A model generated the notes under the pieces. The model was not told where the DNA came from. It made no database searches and saw only the letters and a list, made by a program, of their open reading frames with translations. From Thunnus maccoyii (Eukaryota > Chordata > Actinopteri > Scombriformes > Scombridae), in contig NC_056538.1 of assembly GCF_910596095.1 (NCBI RefSeq), positions 15,015,501 through 15,079,500 on the forward strand: DNA of 64,000 nt, given 5' to 3'. Position numbers and translations under genes: made by a program. Positions 46,061 through 60,475 of this stretch are shown here, in pieces. The number at the start of each line of letters is the position of its first letter. Position 1 is the first letter of the stretch.

Positions 46061-47415
46061 TGATTAACTTTATAGTTGTTTAACAAGACCTGAAGCCATA
46101 TGCTCTGGACATCGCCATGGATCATTGGTAAAAATGTGCAGCACTGCCTGTTTATCACCCTCTGGTGGTGAGTTGTGTCAGACAGCAGGGAGGCTGCCCA
46201 ACAGGACCAAGCCTTAATCTTAAAGTAATGAGCATTTTTATCTCTGATCCTTTGAGGTTATTTATCTATGTGTGTTTCTGGAAGCAGACACCATGATATT
46301 GTCGATTTAAAAGGTGCTATATAACTAATTTTATAGACCTGAAATACAATATGTTGTGTAAAAACATATAGCCTTATAAACAAAAATGAAAAGAGGAAAC
46401 TTAGCTTAGAGTCACAGGCAACATCATTAAAACATTGCCTGTAGATAGCACACAGCCAGCTGTTTTCTCATGTAATTCAATACTCATACAGTATGTTCAT
46501 TGGTTAATGTTAATGTATGCTTTGACCGATTGTTCCGTACTTTCCCTACAGCCATAGCTAATGAGTAGCCACAGATGTAGCAGTGTCAGCTTTCATTACA
46601 CTATATAGTCTCTGAACCGGAGAGCTGTCAGCTGCAAGGGCGTAATATTTAGGCATTATCACGTTATCACTGAGGGCAACACTACCTGACTGAGAGGAGA
46701 ATGAAGAGAGGATTCAGAGCAGGGCAAGAATACAGCAGCTTTCATTGCATGTCAGCCAGTTGTTGAATGTTTCTTTCTTCTGAAAAAAGATTACTTAGCT
46801 TCACTGCCCCGTCTCTAGAAACTAACTACTCCAGTTACATCATGTACCAAAGCCACCCATGTTGTGTCTATGAAAGTTTGTCAGTCATCCAGTTCATGTG
46901 ATATCTAGTAAAAGTGAGTCAGGGCTGTTCAGGGCTGTGGTCAGTATTTTACAAAATACTGTCCCACAGGGAAACTCCACCTTCCCTAAGAGAGTTTTGA
47001 CTAGCCACCAAAAAGTATTCGATGGTCTTTTTCCACATTGTCTACATCATTTGAAATATATACTCTCAAATTTTATCTCCCTTCACAATTGTCTTAATGC
47101 TGCTTTAAAATCCTCAAAACAATAGCTGGAATATGATTCTGCTGGAGAGCATGAAGTACAATCATTTTGATTTGTTTTCTGCCAAATCCAAAAATAATGA
47201 CATAAAAAAATACCAGAATCTGCTATAAAAAAAAAAAGCTCACCATGTGTTGTGTGTGTGTGGAAGGGAGACAAAAGAATGGGATCTGCACAATGGGTGC
47301 AGACAAAACACAACAAACCTATAAGGGATGTTACTACAACAAACAACTATACTTATTCTACAAAAGAAATGTTGATCTGTGTGTTTTTAATTCATATAAT
47401 GAACATGAATTTTGA

Positions 47416-47840
47416 TCATTTGAGGAGCTGGTTTATGTTACAGTGGGATTTTATGTTTTTAGTACACTCTGATGTCAACCATTTTACTGCCTCAGCAACT
47501 CTGTGGTGGCTGAAAAAGCACACATCCTTAGTCTTGGGTGCAGCATTGTTGTCATTGGCGTTATACTCAATAATTTCAGATTGAACAGTCCCAGGTTTTC
47601 TCCTTGGCCGACCGAAATGAGTGGTCACACAAGGAATTTCTTTCTAGGACAGAGTTTTCAATCATTTTTAATAGTGGCATTGCCTTGGAGCTAAAAACTC
47701 TCTCCTGTTCTGACAGCTCCACAGTTGCATCACTGAAGGATGACAGTGCACTGAAGCAGTCACCTGTAGTGTTATGTTCCCCTACAGTCACTGGGGGATA
47801 CAGAGATGCCATGGCTGAACCAGTGGCTTTCTTGGCTCAA
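47416..47840 (-). pseudogene. hAT transposase fossil
   Basis: The minus strand encodes ALSSFSDATVELSEQERVF followed by KAMPLLKMIENSVLE, resembling the conserved 'L.PF..AT..LS.E...S...P.L..L' segment of hAT/ZBED transposases. A second frame (47416-47628) continues with GRPRRKPGTVQSEIIEYNAN, resembling the later 'E...Y' region. The frame change and upstream stops show it is inactive. It lies 130 bp from a hAT-type MITE. Confidence 0.45.
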
Positions 47841-47970
47841 AACAGACACTGCAGTTTTTGTGAGTAACTGTTCTAACAGGTGTCCTGGCATGAGCTTCTC
47901 CTTAAGGATCGCACAGGATTGGACAGGTCAGAGTGGGATCAGATAGCACAGCAGGATGTAGTAAGATGTG

Positions 47971-48241
47971 TAGAGCTGCAATGATTAGTCGATTGACAGA
48001 AAATGAATCGGCTGCTATAATTGAATAATTGTGATTTTTTTTTTCAGGAAAAATGCCAAAAATTTGCTGGTTGCTGCTTCTCAAATGTGAGTATTTTAAG
48101 CTTTTATGTGTTATACATGATAGCAAACCGAATATCTTTGGATTTTGCGCTGTTGACCAGACAAAACATTTGAAGAAGAGAAAGAAATTATAAGAAAGTA
48201 TTTCCCATGATTTAGGAAAATAATTGTTAGTTGCAGCCCTA
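47971..48241. mobile_element. hAT-type MITE
   Basis: Left end TAGAGCTGCAATGATTA; right end, reversed, TTAGGGCTGCAACTAACAA. The flanks aagatgtg (47963-47970) and aagatatg (48242-48249) differ at one base, fitting an aged 8-bp target duplication. Confidence 0.8.
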
Positions 48242-50154
48242 AAGATATGCAAGAAGAGGAGAAGAAAGGAAAAGGGGAGGGAATAGGATAGGCTTTGATA
48301 TTTATCCCTCAAACCAAATACGTAATAATGAATTTAAATGTTTATCATTTTTATTTTATAAGATAAATAAAATATACATTACTTTTACTGCTTGTGAGTC
48401 TGGTCACAAGCATTTTTGATGACTAAATTCAGTACATGTGCAATTCATATTGCTTGTGTGAGTTTCATATTTGCATCAGCATCTGTTACTTTGCATGTGA
48501 TTTTCTCCCTGATGCCTCACTCCTCCGTGGGAAAAGCTCTGGTTCTTATTTTGCAGTATGGATCTTTGGGAATTTCTTTCACTTTCAAAATAAAACTGTT
48601 TAATTTATGGTCAACAGTAAAACAGCAGGTGTGCATCCATACTTACAGTGGTGTAGCATTTGGTTGTCCCCATTGAAGCCTGAAAAGTTGTTTTGTCTGC
48701 TTTATCCAAGCACACATACACATACACACACATGTCTTCTGGGGGTAATATATTTAGGGTCCACTGTGTTAGACTGTAAGTCTGCAACCATGTTACTAGC
48801 TAAAATATAAACTAGCCAAATATGAGCATTGCAGTCTCCCTCCTTTGTGTTTTGCTCAAAACACAAACATTCTTCTTACATTTATTTCTGAATTGAACTG
48901 GCAGTAAAAAAAAGAAATGCCATCTCCTGGCCACAGTGGTCCAGCTGGTTTCTGGTTGAAAACTGCATAATTTTGGTAATTTTTCTAGCTTTTCTGCTAA
49001 TGAAAATGTTGCCAGCTGTGATACTTACAGGAGGGCTGACTGCTGCAGCCATAATACCCCAAATCTGATCAAACATAATCACAAGAAAGGGCACACAAAG
49101 CTGCAACTAAACAGAAAGGAGGAGGGAGAAGCCCCAGTAAAACTCAAACAGATTTCACTGATGGATTCCTCCATGAAAGGCAACGTGTCGTGCATACAGA
49201 GTCTGAGTCAGAACCAAAAGCAAACACTTACCATTTGCTTTTGTGATAACATTATGTCAGCAGCCTGTAATGACTGAAATAATACTCTGAAATAATACTG
49301 TTATTTGATTTTAGATATATTTGCTTCAATCTCCACTCTGCCATCGAAGAAGATTCACAGTTCTTAGAAATAAGACTGTTGTTTTTGGTGATGTCTGTCA
49401 TAGTATCAGTTGGTGTTGCATTCAAGTCCCAATCAGTACCACCCACCCATCAGTATCAGAAGCTTACCTTTGTTCTCAATATAGGCTTTGACGCTCCAGT
49501 GTCATCATCAGTAACCTTAGAAATGATCTCTGGGAGATGTCTCATTATGTGTGATGTAAACACAGGTAAGTCCTAGTAGCCACCTGAGGACAAAGCTGAA
49601 TGGGTTAATAATGTGGTAACTGTGTGTGTGGTTATATAAGGGGTGGCTATTGACATGGTATTGCCAAACAACGAGTTTCAGGTCTGTTGCATTTCAGTGT
49701 ACGGCTGATGCTTTAATAGTGTCAATAGTACACATGACTGCATCTTAAAGTGTGTCTGTGTGTAGTGGGGTTTGTCGCTAATATTTGTCTCATTAGGGAT
49801 ACGATAGGTGATCTGTGCCTCACTAATGGAAAATGATAGGCCTCATCAATCACCTACCCTTTTCCTCCACTCCCCTCGCTCTCTCATTCGTTTCCTCTGC
49901 AATATTCTTTGTTTTAAAGCTATACGCTACTCAAAATCTTTAAAATGATGTATTGTAGACATAGATCTCATGTTGAGGGGACACAGTACATAGTTCTTCT
50001 GACTCTGCCACTCATATAGCCGACTGTAATTTTAGGGTGTTAAATGGCTCTCTTTTATTTTACAATATGAGAAGCAACTGATAGTGAACTTTCTACTGAT
50101 CTATGATGTCTGTCATTAAAAACTCATAGAATATTTTAATTTGAATGTTAGACC

Positions 50155-50665
50155 TTAAAGCTGGAGTGCAGGACTGTTGTCTCCCCCTTCTGGCAGTGAG
50201 AGTAATTACCAAAACACTGTCGATGTGCTTACGTCATGGGCTCCACCGTTTCCTTCATCACGACTGTTGCGGCTGTAAAGCGATGGATAAATTGTTTTGA
50301 GCATTACACAACCCACACGAAATGACTCATTTCACTATCAGTATTTGATCCATTTGGTCTGATAACATTTGGAAAGTCAAGAAGAGCCGTACGATTAAAT
50401 TATTTTATCAACGTTCAAGTTATCAAGGAGACTTCCGCTCGGCCGGCAGATTTCCCATAGAGCATGTGCAGTATGCATTCATCCAGCCAGTGCAGGAATG
50501 TCAAATCCGACACCAGATTAAAAACTCTGGTATACTGTGAAATACAGAGAGATTATCTGGCCGTGATAGTGAATGCTTGATCAGCATTGTGTGAACTTGT
50601 TTGGCAAAGGCTTGAATGTAACAAACATTCATTTATATGTAAAAGTTCTGCACTGCAGGTTTTAG
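50155..50665. mobile_element. TTAA-ended MITE with short inverted repeats
   Basis: Left end TTAAAGCTGGAGTGCAGGAC; right end, reversed, CTAAAACCTGCAGTGCAGAAC. The interior has no coding potential that I recognise. Confidence 0.55.
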
Positions 50666-53653
50666 TAATTTGTATTAAAAGAGTACTCAAGCGATTTAGC
50701 ATTGCACTCCTATAACATTGTTGAACAGTCAAAAAAATGGATCAATCGATGCAGCAGAACCAGAGGTGTTGTCCTTTTTATTCCACACCATTCGTCTTCC
50801 TTGTCAAAACCTTGCACCTACATTAACCACAATGCAACTCGGCCATCAACAGTTCGGTTGGACATTTGGTTGTGTAATGCTAGGAGTGGCAAATGTAGCC
50901 ACAAGCTGCTAGCCTCAAGTAGAGATAAGGAGTGGGCTACAGAGGTCTGGAAAAGCCAAACCCCAACATTTTTTTCATTTTCAAAGCTGTAATCTTCAGC
51001 GCCACCTCCCCACTTAAATGTGAACACATAACATCTTAATTTCAACACATGCATTTCAAATGTTTCAAATATTGTTCATTCACATCACTTTAATAATCTT
51101 TTTTCACAGCAGATGTTTGGAGTTGTCATAGCAGGAAAAACTTTAATAACATTAACAATGACTCCACTCTATTCAAGTGTCGAGTGAACCAGCATGCATA
51201 CCATGACCCTTAACGTGAAACAGCCATCATTACTTTTGCTATTTACTTTTGCTATTTACACCTATGCTTTTCCTACAGTGGCATGTCACTGTCTTCACTG
51301 AAAAAGGCCTATCAGTCATAAGAGTCAATCATCAGAGTCAAAATGGCTTTCTTTTAAGCATCAAAGCACAAATGCTTCAATTATCTTCAAAGGTGAATCA
51401 TCTCAACAAAAGAGAAAAGTCTTTTTTAATAGATGAGGAGGGTGAAAATGTACCAAGAAAAGTGTTTGTGTGTCATGGTTATGTGGCATTTTGTGAAACT
51501 CAGCAAGAAAATCACTCTCATGACTTAATTAATTTAAGTTAATTCAACAACTACATAAAACATTTAATTTGATAGCTTGAGCTTTGGGTGAATTTGTAGG
51601 ATGTAATGGTTTTTTGGCATCATTTAATTATCTGAATAAGAGTAATGCTGTCCCTGTCTGTCTCAAACATACACTACAAAACACAGCCCTATAGTAATAC
51701 AATAAAGTCATTAAATATCCACACTAAAGTAACTAAAGTCACTGTTGTTTTCTGCTTGAGTTGAAGTCGACAAGGCTTGCTCTCCATTACTGTGTTCAGC
51801 TTCTCTTCAAGCTTCAACAATCTGTTCTTACAGTGTGTGGCCCTGAACATCATTTTGCTCTATGAATGAACAACCAGCGTTACTGTCACCTATAGGAACC
51901 ACCTTCATTTGTTTTTGTGTCATTTTGATTCTCAATGGCAGTGTTATAAAAGAACATGTATGCCACCCGCTTGTCCGGATTTGTGTGAGAAAATTTAAAA
52001 TTTGACATTTTGCATGTAAGTCTGTTTATACAAATATTGAAAAAAACATGATTTAAGGTAATGTTTCATATAGCTTTAGGCTGTTTCTTTGCATATTCCA
52101 GGTGAATATCAGTGTCATTCAGGGAGTTATAGTCCACTTACTTCTCTCTATTTCTAGGTAGGTTATAAGTTTTTGCCATTTACTCATTTTAAGGGTTTAA
52201 AAAAAAATAAACATTTTCAAATCTTGCCTGAATTTAAATCTTAATACAGCAAATATCTTCCAAAAGAAAATACATGAATATCACTGGTCAGCATTTGTCA
52301 GGCAGAGTTTAATGTAATGTATTAGGATATGAGGTAATGGTACACAAACTACAAAAACTCCAATTATTTTTTATATTTTACAACTAAATGACACAAATAG
52401 TTACCTGAAGTTTTGAGTATTATTTCAAGAATTGTGTACAGTAACACATTCTCAAACGCTATGTTTTACTTCTGTACATAACGAACAGCCCTTAAAAGCT
52501 GTTGGATGTAACTTTGGAATTTATTTTTTTCATTTTACCCAGTTTCATAGCTGTTTCACATTTCAAATGAAAGCTGCCAATAATACCCTTGCTGCATTTC
52601 CTGAGGCAGTTTTTCTGACATACTTTGAAAAAATAACCTGTTGGATGTGTGACACAGGTTAAAAATAAGTCTAACAAGTGTCCCCAATCCAAAAAATATA
52701 TTTCACTCGGTATTCATGTGTTGGGTTTGATGATGTCATAGGCATTGAGAGGATTTTATGTTATGAATACAATTCTTTATTGGACACTGCTTGATAAAAT
52801 GCTGTCAACTACATTTTTTAAATCAATTATTGCACGTGAAGGACACGTGGATGGTGTAAAGGAAACATTTCATGTGTTTTTTAGTCATGTGGCTGACAAA
52901 ACATTAAAGAAAAATAGATGCTATCATTTACCCTGCAGGCCCGTCTCGCTCCCCTGCATTCACTCACTCTTTTCCCCCCATTTTCAGTCTGTATTTTTTT
53001 TATTATCTTATGCCTTTTGGTTTGTCACGGTGTGTGTTTTTTGTGTGTTTATGTATGTGTGCCTGCACAGCGTGAGCATTGCACTTCATTTCCATATCGG
53101 TGTGACAGTGGTGCAGCTGTAGTCTGTTGGACCAGTTCTAATAAGCAAGGCACAGTGAGTCCTGGATCATAGGCTTTAGGTAATTGTCTCATTGCTATTC
53201 AGGCGTTCATTTAAGTTTAAAACTGGCAGTACAAAGTCACTGACCCGCAAGTAGACAAAAACACACTTGTACGCAGCCACAAACACAGTTGAACATGAGA
53301 TGGCACGTAGCATGTCAAACCACACACAAACCATCCAAACAAGATGGAAGAATTAAAGAGCACAGGACATTCATACATGCACAAAATGACACATTGTTCA
53401 AACACTTTGGAAAAGAGAATGTAATTAAAGAGTATGCCATAACTTTTGTTTCTTTACTACTACATCTATGAAGATTCTCTATCATCAGGGTAGTAACCTA
53501 CAGGGTAGAAGGATATCTAGAAGTATGTAAAGTAGTAAGTAAAAAGAAACTGTTTATCCTTTAAATCAACTCACCCCTCATCCTCAGTCTTCATCTTCAG
53601 TTCTTCTGACTGGAAGGGAGTCTGAGACATTTTAGCCTCTTCTGTGAGGGTTG

Positions 53654-54287
53654 TTAAAGGAATAGTTCTACATTTTGGGAAATGTTTATTATACTTCTTC
53701 TCTTCCTGAGAGTTAGATGAGTAGATTGATGCCACTCTTATACCTGTTCATTAAATATGAAGCTGGAGCCAGAAGCCGATTAGCTTAGCTTAGCGTCCGT
53801 ACAAACACTGAACTGTAAAACAACACATTGTGGTGTTACGGGGGTTATGTGCTGAACAATTTCCTTTTGCCAGGCTCAGTGACTTCCTGGAGTCTTTGTT
53901 GTTACCATGAGGCTGCCAGACAGCAAGCAGAAACTCCAAGTTACTGGCCAGGCCAAGACATAGTCCCACACATAACCCCCCCATAAAAACCACAACTTAT
54001 CATTTTTACACTTTGGTTTTTGTACACATGAAACAAGCATTATATGGATATAACATCTTAATAAGTGAGCTTTAGAGGTTCCGATGGGCATTTTTTAAAA
54101 CTTTTCTTTGGAGCCAGGCTATGTTTTTCCCGAGCTGTTTCCAGTCTTCATGCTAAGTTAAGCTAATAGGCTCCTGTCTGTAAATTCATATTCAGCATGC
54201 AGATTTAAGAGTGACATCGAGCTCATCTCATCTAACTCTCGCCAAAAAAGTGAATACACAGATTTCCCAAAATGAACTATTCCTCTA
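53654..54287. mobile_element. TTAA-type MITE
   Basis: Left end TTAAAGGAATAGTTCTACAT and right end, reversed, TTAGAGGAATAGTTCATTTT, both followed by TTTGGGAAAT words. The interior carries the family words 'gcttagcttagc' and 'atctaactctcgcc'. Relatives are at 39250-39479 and 60231-60475. Confidence 0.8.
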
Positions 54288-56907
54288 AGGTCACTTGGCA
54301 TATTGGTGGAAATAAAACAGAAGATCTAGTTGCCTTTGAGTACTTCTGGATTTACAATTATAAAGAGAAAGGACATGCATTCGCCAGATATGTTTAATAT
54401 CATAGTAACAGAAACAGACAGAAAACATAAAAATGCGAGAGAAAGAAAAGAAAAATGGACAAACAGAATTTGAAACAACTGAAAACAGCACTACAACATT
54501 AAATAAAACATATTAAAGCTATCATCTCTGTAAGCACATAGTAGCTATAACAACAAGTACCAGTTTTCCTGTGAGGACTCAGAACTAGGGCAGTCAATGG
54601 CAGTGATGAAACCAAGTGAAATCTTTCTATTCAAATGACAAACCAGCAGAACATAGAGAAATGACACCAAGAAACTGACCTGCTAGTCCAGGTCTTTCTA
54701 GGCCTTCTAGTTCTATACTCTGAATGCAGACACACAAGAAAAAAACTCATAGGAAACAAACCCAGACGGGCTCTTGGAGATAGATTATGTTCATATGAGT
54801 CATTTCCAGTCATTTGGCTTGCCAAACGGGCTTTCTGATTAAGGGAAACAATGGAATCACTTATGTTCCGCTAGTTAGACGCTTCCCTCCATCTTTTTCT
54901 CTGACATTTCTCCATAACCACACAATGCCATCATGCTCATCTTCTCTCCTCTCCTTGCGCAATGCCCTTGTCTCTCTGTCTTTTTTTTTCTTTGATTCCC
55001 TTTACCTTCCACATATAGTCTGCTGTCTCTACATCTTTCCTCTCCCTCCTTGTCTTTGCTTGCTCTGTGTGTGCTGCGCTGTATGTGTGAGACGGAGAGA
55101 GAGAGAGAGATGAAGAGACTGTATTGAGCGGTTGACATTTCTAAAGTTGACAAATGTCCTGCTGAAATAACATGGAATCACTCAGCTTTTCTCCCACATG
55201 GCAACACATTTATCCATTGTAAAACATTTGCTTCTGCTGTAACAGTACAGCCTCTATACACAATAACTTGCACCCCTGAGTGCTTTTTATGTACTTTATG
55301 AAATAGACAAACATATTTATGTCCAGATATAGCAATCACTCATATGTGATTATTAATCAAAATCTTTTAATGAATTGTGAGGCGAGAACGCAGCTGTGTA
55401 CCTACGATAGCTTGCTCACTAGCTCATGTAGAGTGACTCATGTAGTGAGGTATACTGATTTCGAATTTGGGGAAAAAGAGAGCATTGAGTATAGAGCACT
55501 GGTGTAGTGTTGTGGCTGAGGTATATTTAACTTGTTTTGTTTGTTTAAAGTGTTACATTGTGAATTGGTTTGAGAGAATCAAATATCTGGTTTCTTTCCT
55601 AAATGCTGAACTATTTTATCGTTCATGTAAAAATAATTCTCAGCTGTTTAGATGATTACAAACTCAAAATATTGGGTTGCACAAAAGTCAGACATAGAAT
55701 TTTTAAAAACCTTCAGATGATCAGATTGATATTCTCTTCTTTCTAGCCAGAGATGAAATTAAGTAAGGTTTATTTGGGGCATGTCTGTGGTCAATTACTA
55801 AGCTACTTTTTTTTTGAAGACTAGAATAAAAGTTAAAAAAACATTTAATACAGTTAAGGAAACATTTAATAGTAAGACTGAAGACACTATTCATTGACAG
55901 ATGATGACAGTGACAAAACCAGGTGCCCTGGATAAAGATGGACATCTAGTGGTGACAAGTGGTGACTTTCCACTTCCACAAACATTTGAAGAGCAGCAAA
56001 CATTAAGGTACTGAACTGAACTGGCTTTCTCTGTAAAGCCAGAAGTATAATGCATGTGTGTGAAGTACCTGATTGGTCTAAATCAAAGTCATTCATAAAG
56101 CATAATGTTTAGTGCATTTCCAATATTGTTCCACCATAGCAAAGCACAATACAAACAGGATGCACTTTACAATAGAATTTACAGGTAATTCTTTAAACTT
56201 GCAGTGAAATACACTTTTTCAACATCTGATTTAAAGACAGTATATCTTTGTCTGCCTTAAAATAAATTAAATCTTTCACACTCCCTGCCATGTACAACAA
56301 CAGCTCTGTCTCAACTTGATGGTGAATAATTCTCCAATCTCTCCCTTGGCTGAGTTTTTGAGTTTCAGTCTCAGCTCGTTAGCTTGTTTGGCTCAAGAAC
56401 CGGGATTTTCAAGTCCTTGTTGCTGAATTGGCTCTTGGGCCAAGACAACTACGTCACCCAGAATCCCCAGTGGTGGCCATTACTCAAAACTATTCATACA
56501 GCTCTAGACGCTGAGCAGAATGGGAAAATGATTTCAACATTGCTGAGGGGGAACAGCTGCAGCAATCTGCTGTTGGAGGATGACAGATTTCCTTTTCTCT
56601 CTTCCTCTCGCTCAATCCCTCTCGCTTTCTCTCTCCTCTATTTGTGTCTCTACATTACGTTTTTCTTTCTCTTCTCCTTTTCGTTTCTTTGTTTTCTCTG
56701 TTTCTGTGTCCTTACTTCTCTCTGTTACTATTTATTCCAATCTCTTTTTCCTCTGTACACCCCATTAACACACATACACCAATGTGTGCACACACAAACC
56801 CTCCCAGATGTATACACACAATTACACACAAGGGAGCCCAACTCTGAAAATGCATTCCCAGGAATATTAGTCCAAGGAATTTTAATAGGGCTCTTTCACG
56901 TTTCAGC

Positions 56908-56912
<5 letters not shown>

Positions 56913-56938
<26 letters not shown>
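56913..56938. repeat. Poly(A) tract
   Basis: About 26 uninterrupted A residues with no recognised element upstream. Confidence 0.9.
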
Positions 56939-58750
56939 CACTAACATGCAGTTCACTAACAGAATGGAACATGGTGTGCGTACATGTGTGTGTGTTACTG
57001 AGTGTGCATGTGTGTTTTTATGGTAGGAACTGGCACAATAGCGGATACCCACAGGTTACAATAGCTGTCATTTGTGAGCAGGTATTAAAGTTAAAGGTGT
57101 AATTTTTTGTCAGTTTTAAGGTTGGTGTTTAGGGTTAAATGTGTAGGATCTGTGCTTATGACAAGTTGCCATATCTCTAAATAACCACAGAAACTGCTGC
57201 CAAAAAGAAGAAGAAGACTGGACACTGCTGGTGTTCAGTAAAAAATGTGAACTGTGATGTTGTAACAAGCTGAAAAATACTACAACAATATGTTGTGTGC
57301 TTTAACATATACATACACATACACACTCTCGTATACAGAAACGTATACATTTACGGTATGAATTTTAGGGCATTTAACTCCTCCTCCTGTTTGTGTGAAT
57401 GTGCATGTCAGTTTGTGAACATGCTTTCTTGTGTATGTACTGTATTTGTGTGTGTGTGTGTTAGTGGAACCACATCTGGAAACAATAGAGCAGTAGATGC
57501 TGTCACTTTCCCTTTACCTCAGGCTTTTGAGGGAGCTCTTAAACAAACACTCATTCACTCAGTAAATTACAGGAAGGCAATCTGAGCTGCAGACTTAGAT
57601 ATTTGGACCCCCCCCCCCTCTCTCTCTCTGTTTCTCGTGAACAGACACATGCACACACATACACACACACTCTCAAACATGCCCAGAATTAACCAGTTTC
57701 CCCAGATGCAATTTTCAACCCTGCGCTGGTAAATTACAACCGAATGTGCATCAAGCATAATTTTAAAACCAAATTATAAGTGATTTTTGAAGTGAAAGGA
57801 GGTGTGTGTTTCTCTGAATGTTTCTGCGTGTACTATAAGTGTGTGTGTTGGGGAGGGTTGTAAGTTCATAGCTGATGAGATGTGATTGATGGTACAGTAA
57901 TGTATACACAGCATAATCACCATGTTTCCACTGAGGATTCAAAACAAATTTTAGTGGTTATGGAGCAATTTTTATACTAACCTAGAGAAAATGTTAAAAA
58001 GAAATGCAAAAGAAATCAAAACGGTATCACTGCTGTATAGATGTTAAGAGTTAGGGAGGTTAAGAAGCTGCAAACAGGTCAGTGCCCTGATAAAGCACCA
58101 AAACTTAATTTGTCTCATTAGACAAGAGGTGGCAGCATTGTTCAACCAATGAGCCGAGCACGACTCAGGTGCCGGACAACAGTTTTACATGCAGAAAACT
58201 ACATGGACTCAGACAGTTAAGTGACTCAGTAGACATTCATCCAATCACTTACTCATACTCATCTTAATCTGTCCCCCGATGGCCGTTAGGGTGCACGAAC
58301 ACACCTACACAACACATTGAAGCAGGATTACTAATTCTTGTATGTCTGCTCTGAAACATCTAAACTCCATGTATTCTCTAAATGCTGTTTTTCTAGATGT
58401 TAATGCACTTATTTTATGTGTGCACACACATTCATGACTGCATGCACGTTTACACAAACATATGCACACACAAAATGGTAGCGACATATTGGAAACCAAA
58501 AAGTTTTTATTCATCTTGTTCTTCTGATACAAAAGTGTCTCTTAAATAACAAACAAGTTTTAAAATTTTTTGTCACTTTTTTTTACAAGGATAAATTAGC
58601 ATTTTTTCTTATAATACATTGATGATATCATCAAGACAATCTACACAAAGGAACAGTCTAGACCTTACAGGCTAAGATCATTGTTGGTGAACTGACCCCA
58701 ACATCGATTCATATCAGGGATTCTCAAAAAGCATTTACAAATCTCATTAC

Positions 58751-59021
58751 CAGTGGTTCTCGGTTTTCATTAGGCCGTGGCACACACTCACCGTAATTCA
58801 AGGCACAACTATTCGGTTATTGTTTCAAAATGTCACCTGAAGCTCAGTGTGGTCATATGAGAGAAGACGGCCAAACGTTAAGAAAATCTAGGAGGGAAAC
58901 TGCATTAGCTCAGAGGGGAGGTGGTCAGAGGTTAATTTAATTCACTTTAACTCAATGTAATGTTTGTTTGACTTTGGAAATTCAATAAGTGTGCCAAGGT
59001 ACTCTGGTTTGAGAAACACTG
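58751..59021. mobile_element. hAT-like MITE
   Basis: Left end CAGTGGTTCTCGG and right end ..TTTGAGAAACACTG form the CAGTGGTTCTCAA-type terminal pair typical of hAT MITEs. A clean 8-bp target duplication is not preserved. Confidence 0.65.
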
Positions 59022-60230
59022 GTTTACCGTCTCAGGGTTCTCAGTTTCCCCAGAATATTCCAAAATATCTCTCATTTAACATGTTTTGGGGAAAAGCAGC
59101 CCAAGCCTGTAAAATTATTTTCTGCCCCATTCTAAATATTTACCTAAAATTACCTGTGGCAGGTATGTGAGGCACTATCTGGTTTCAAATGTCACACAGG
59201 AGGGCAAAGCTCCAAAGTGTTCCAGCCCTTGAACATTTGAATCACCCAGAGCCAAATTCTTCTCATTCTACTTAATTGTAGGAGGCCTAATGTGACACAT
59301 GTCACACATATAATACATTCAAAGACTCACTGAAACGCAAGAGCTTTGCTAGATAGATTGTCAGGCAAATATAGTGAACACAGGAACAGGTGAATGCAGC
59401 AGTAAGACATGATGAGTCAGGTGACCATGAATAACTTGGTTATTACAACTCACAGTGCATCCTATAAGCAGTTAATGAGAGCAACTGCAAGATTAAAATC
59501 AACAAAATGCAACCCTAGAGGCAATCTTATTTCTATGAGAAAATTCTGAAATGCATTGTACAAAAATGTTCTCCAAGGACGATTTGATTGTCTGACACAT
59601 TAGCTACGATGCAGTAGACAGACTTAAAGAGAAACAGGAAGGGAAGTGTGGCCAGCGAAAGCACCATAAAGACAGACGATACAGATATGCAGGTAGAAAG
59701 TAGACAGACACACCAGTGATTTAAGAAGAAACTGAGAGATGCGCTTAAACAGACACATAATCTGACTGAAAAGAAAAGCAGACAGGCCAAAAAAAATTAG
59801 ATATGTTCTCTCATTATTGGTGTTTCTTTTCCCTCTGATTGTGATCATAACATGGTCATAGACAAGCTGGTGGGTGAGATTCGTGGGAACTGGACTCCTC
59901 CTATGTATGTACCTGCATATGTGCATGTCTTTGTTATTGCATAATGTGTCTTTTGGCAAGTGATTGTCTAATAACCTCTAATTCTTTGACCTGCCTTGGG
60001 TCCAATGTTTGGAAGAGGGCAGAGGGAATAATTTAATTTCCTGGACTTCTTGGTAACTCGAGAGCATATACAGTACAGGGTTTCCAAGGAGAAAGTTAGC
60101 TCAGCTTCTCATGGACTACTGAGGTAAAACACACAGGCCTACATTTCCCAGATGCCTTAAGGCTTCCACATTTATGGGTCAATAAAAGCCCCAGAATTCA
60201 TTGCGGTATGACTTCATAGGACTAACAACC

Positions 60231-60475
60231 AAGGACTTTTGACATTTTGGGAAATAGACTTATTTTCTTTCTTGATGAAAGAGATTTAGATGAGAAGATC
60301 AATACCATTATTGTGTCTGTATGGTAAATATGGCCAAGAAATAGTTCCGTTTCTACGCTTCAGTTTTTGTACTTCATATTTAAGGTGTAGACATGAGAGT
60401 AGTATTGATCTTCTCATCCAACTCTCAGAAAGAAATTGAATAAGCAAATTTCTTGAAATGTCAAACTGGTCCTTT
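60231..60475. mobile_element. Short MITE related to the 53654 family
   Basis: Left AAGGACTTTTGACATTTTGG and right end, reversed, AAAGGACCAGTTTGACATTT, with shared interior words (tagatgagaagatcaa; ccaactctcagaaag). Confidence 0.65.

Larger units (their letters stand above)
45020..53653. other. Gene-poor intergenic region, middle part
   Basis: Apart from the fossils and elements listed separately I see no gene. Open frames up to about 160 codons occur (45068-45547, minus) but have no recognisable domain. The region is AT-rich with few microsatellites. Confidence 0.55.

Noticed and set aside
49379..49576. Plus-strand open frame ending near a GTAAG word, looking like an exon with a donor
   Set aside because: No partner exons or recognisable protein family; one donor-like word is not enough.
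51249..51542. 97-codon plus-strand open frame
   Set aside because: No recognisable motif, and AT-rich codon use like the surrounding non-coding DNA.
56384..56914. 176-codon plus-strand open frame
   Set aside because: Most of its length is a translated pyrimidine-rich tract (Leu/Ser/Phe-rich) ending beside a poly(A) run. The first 60 residues match nothing I know.
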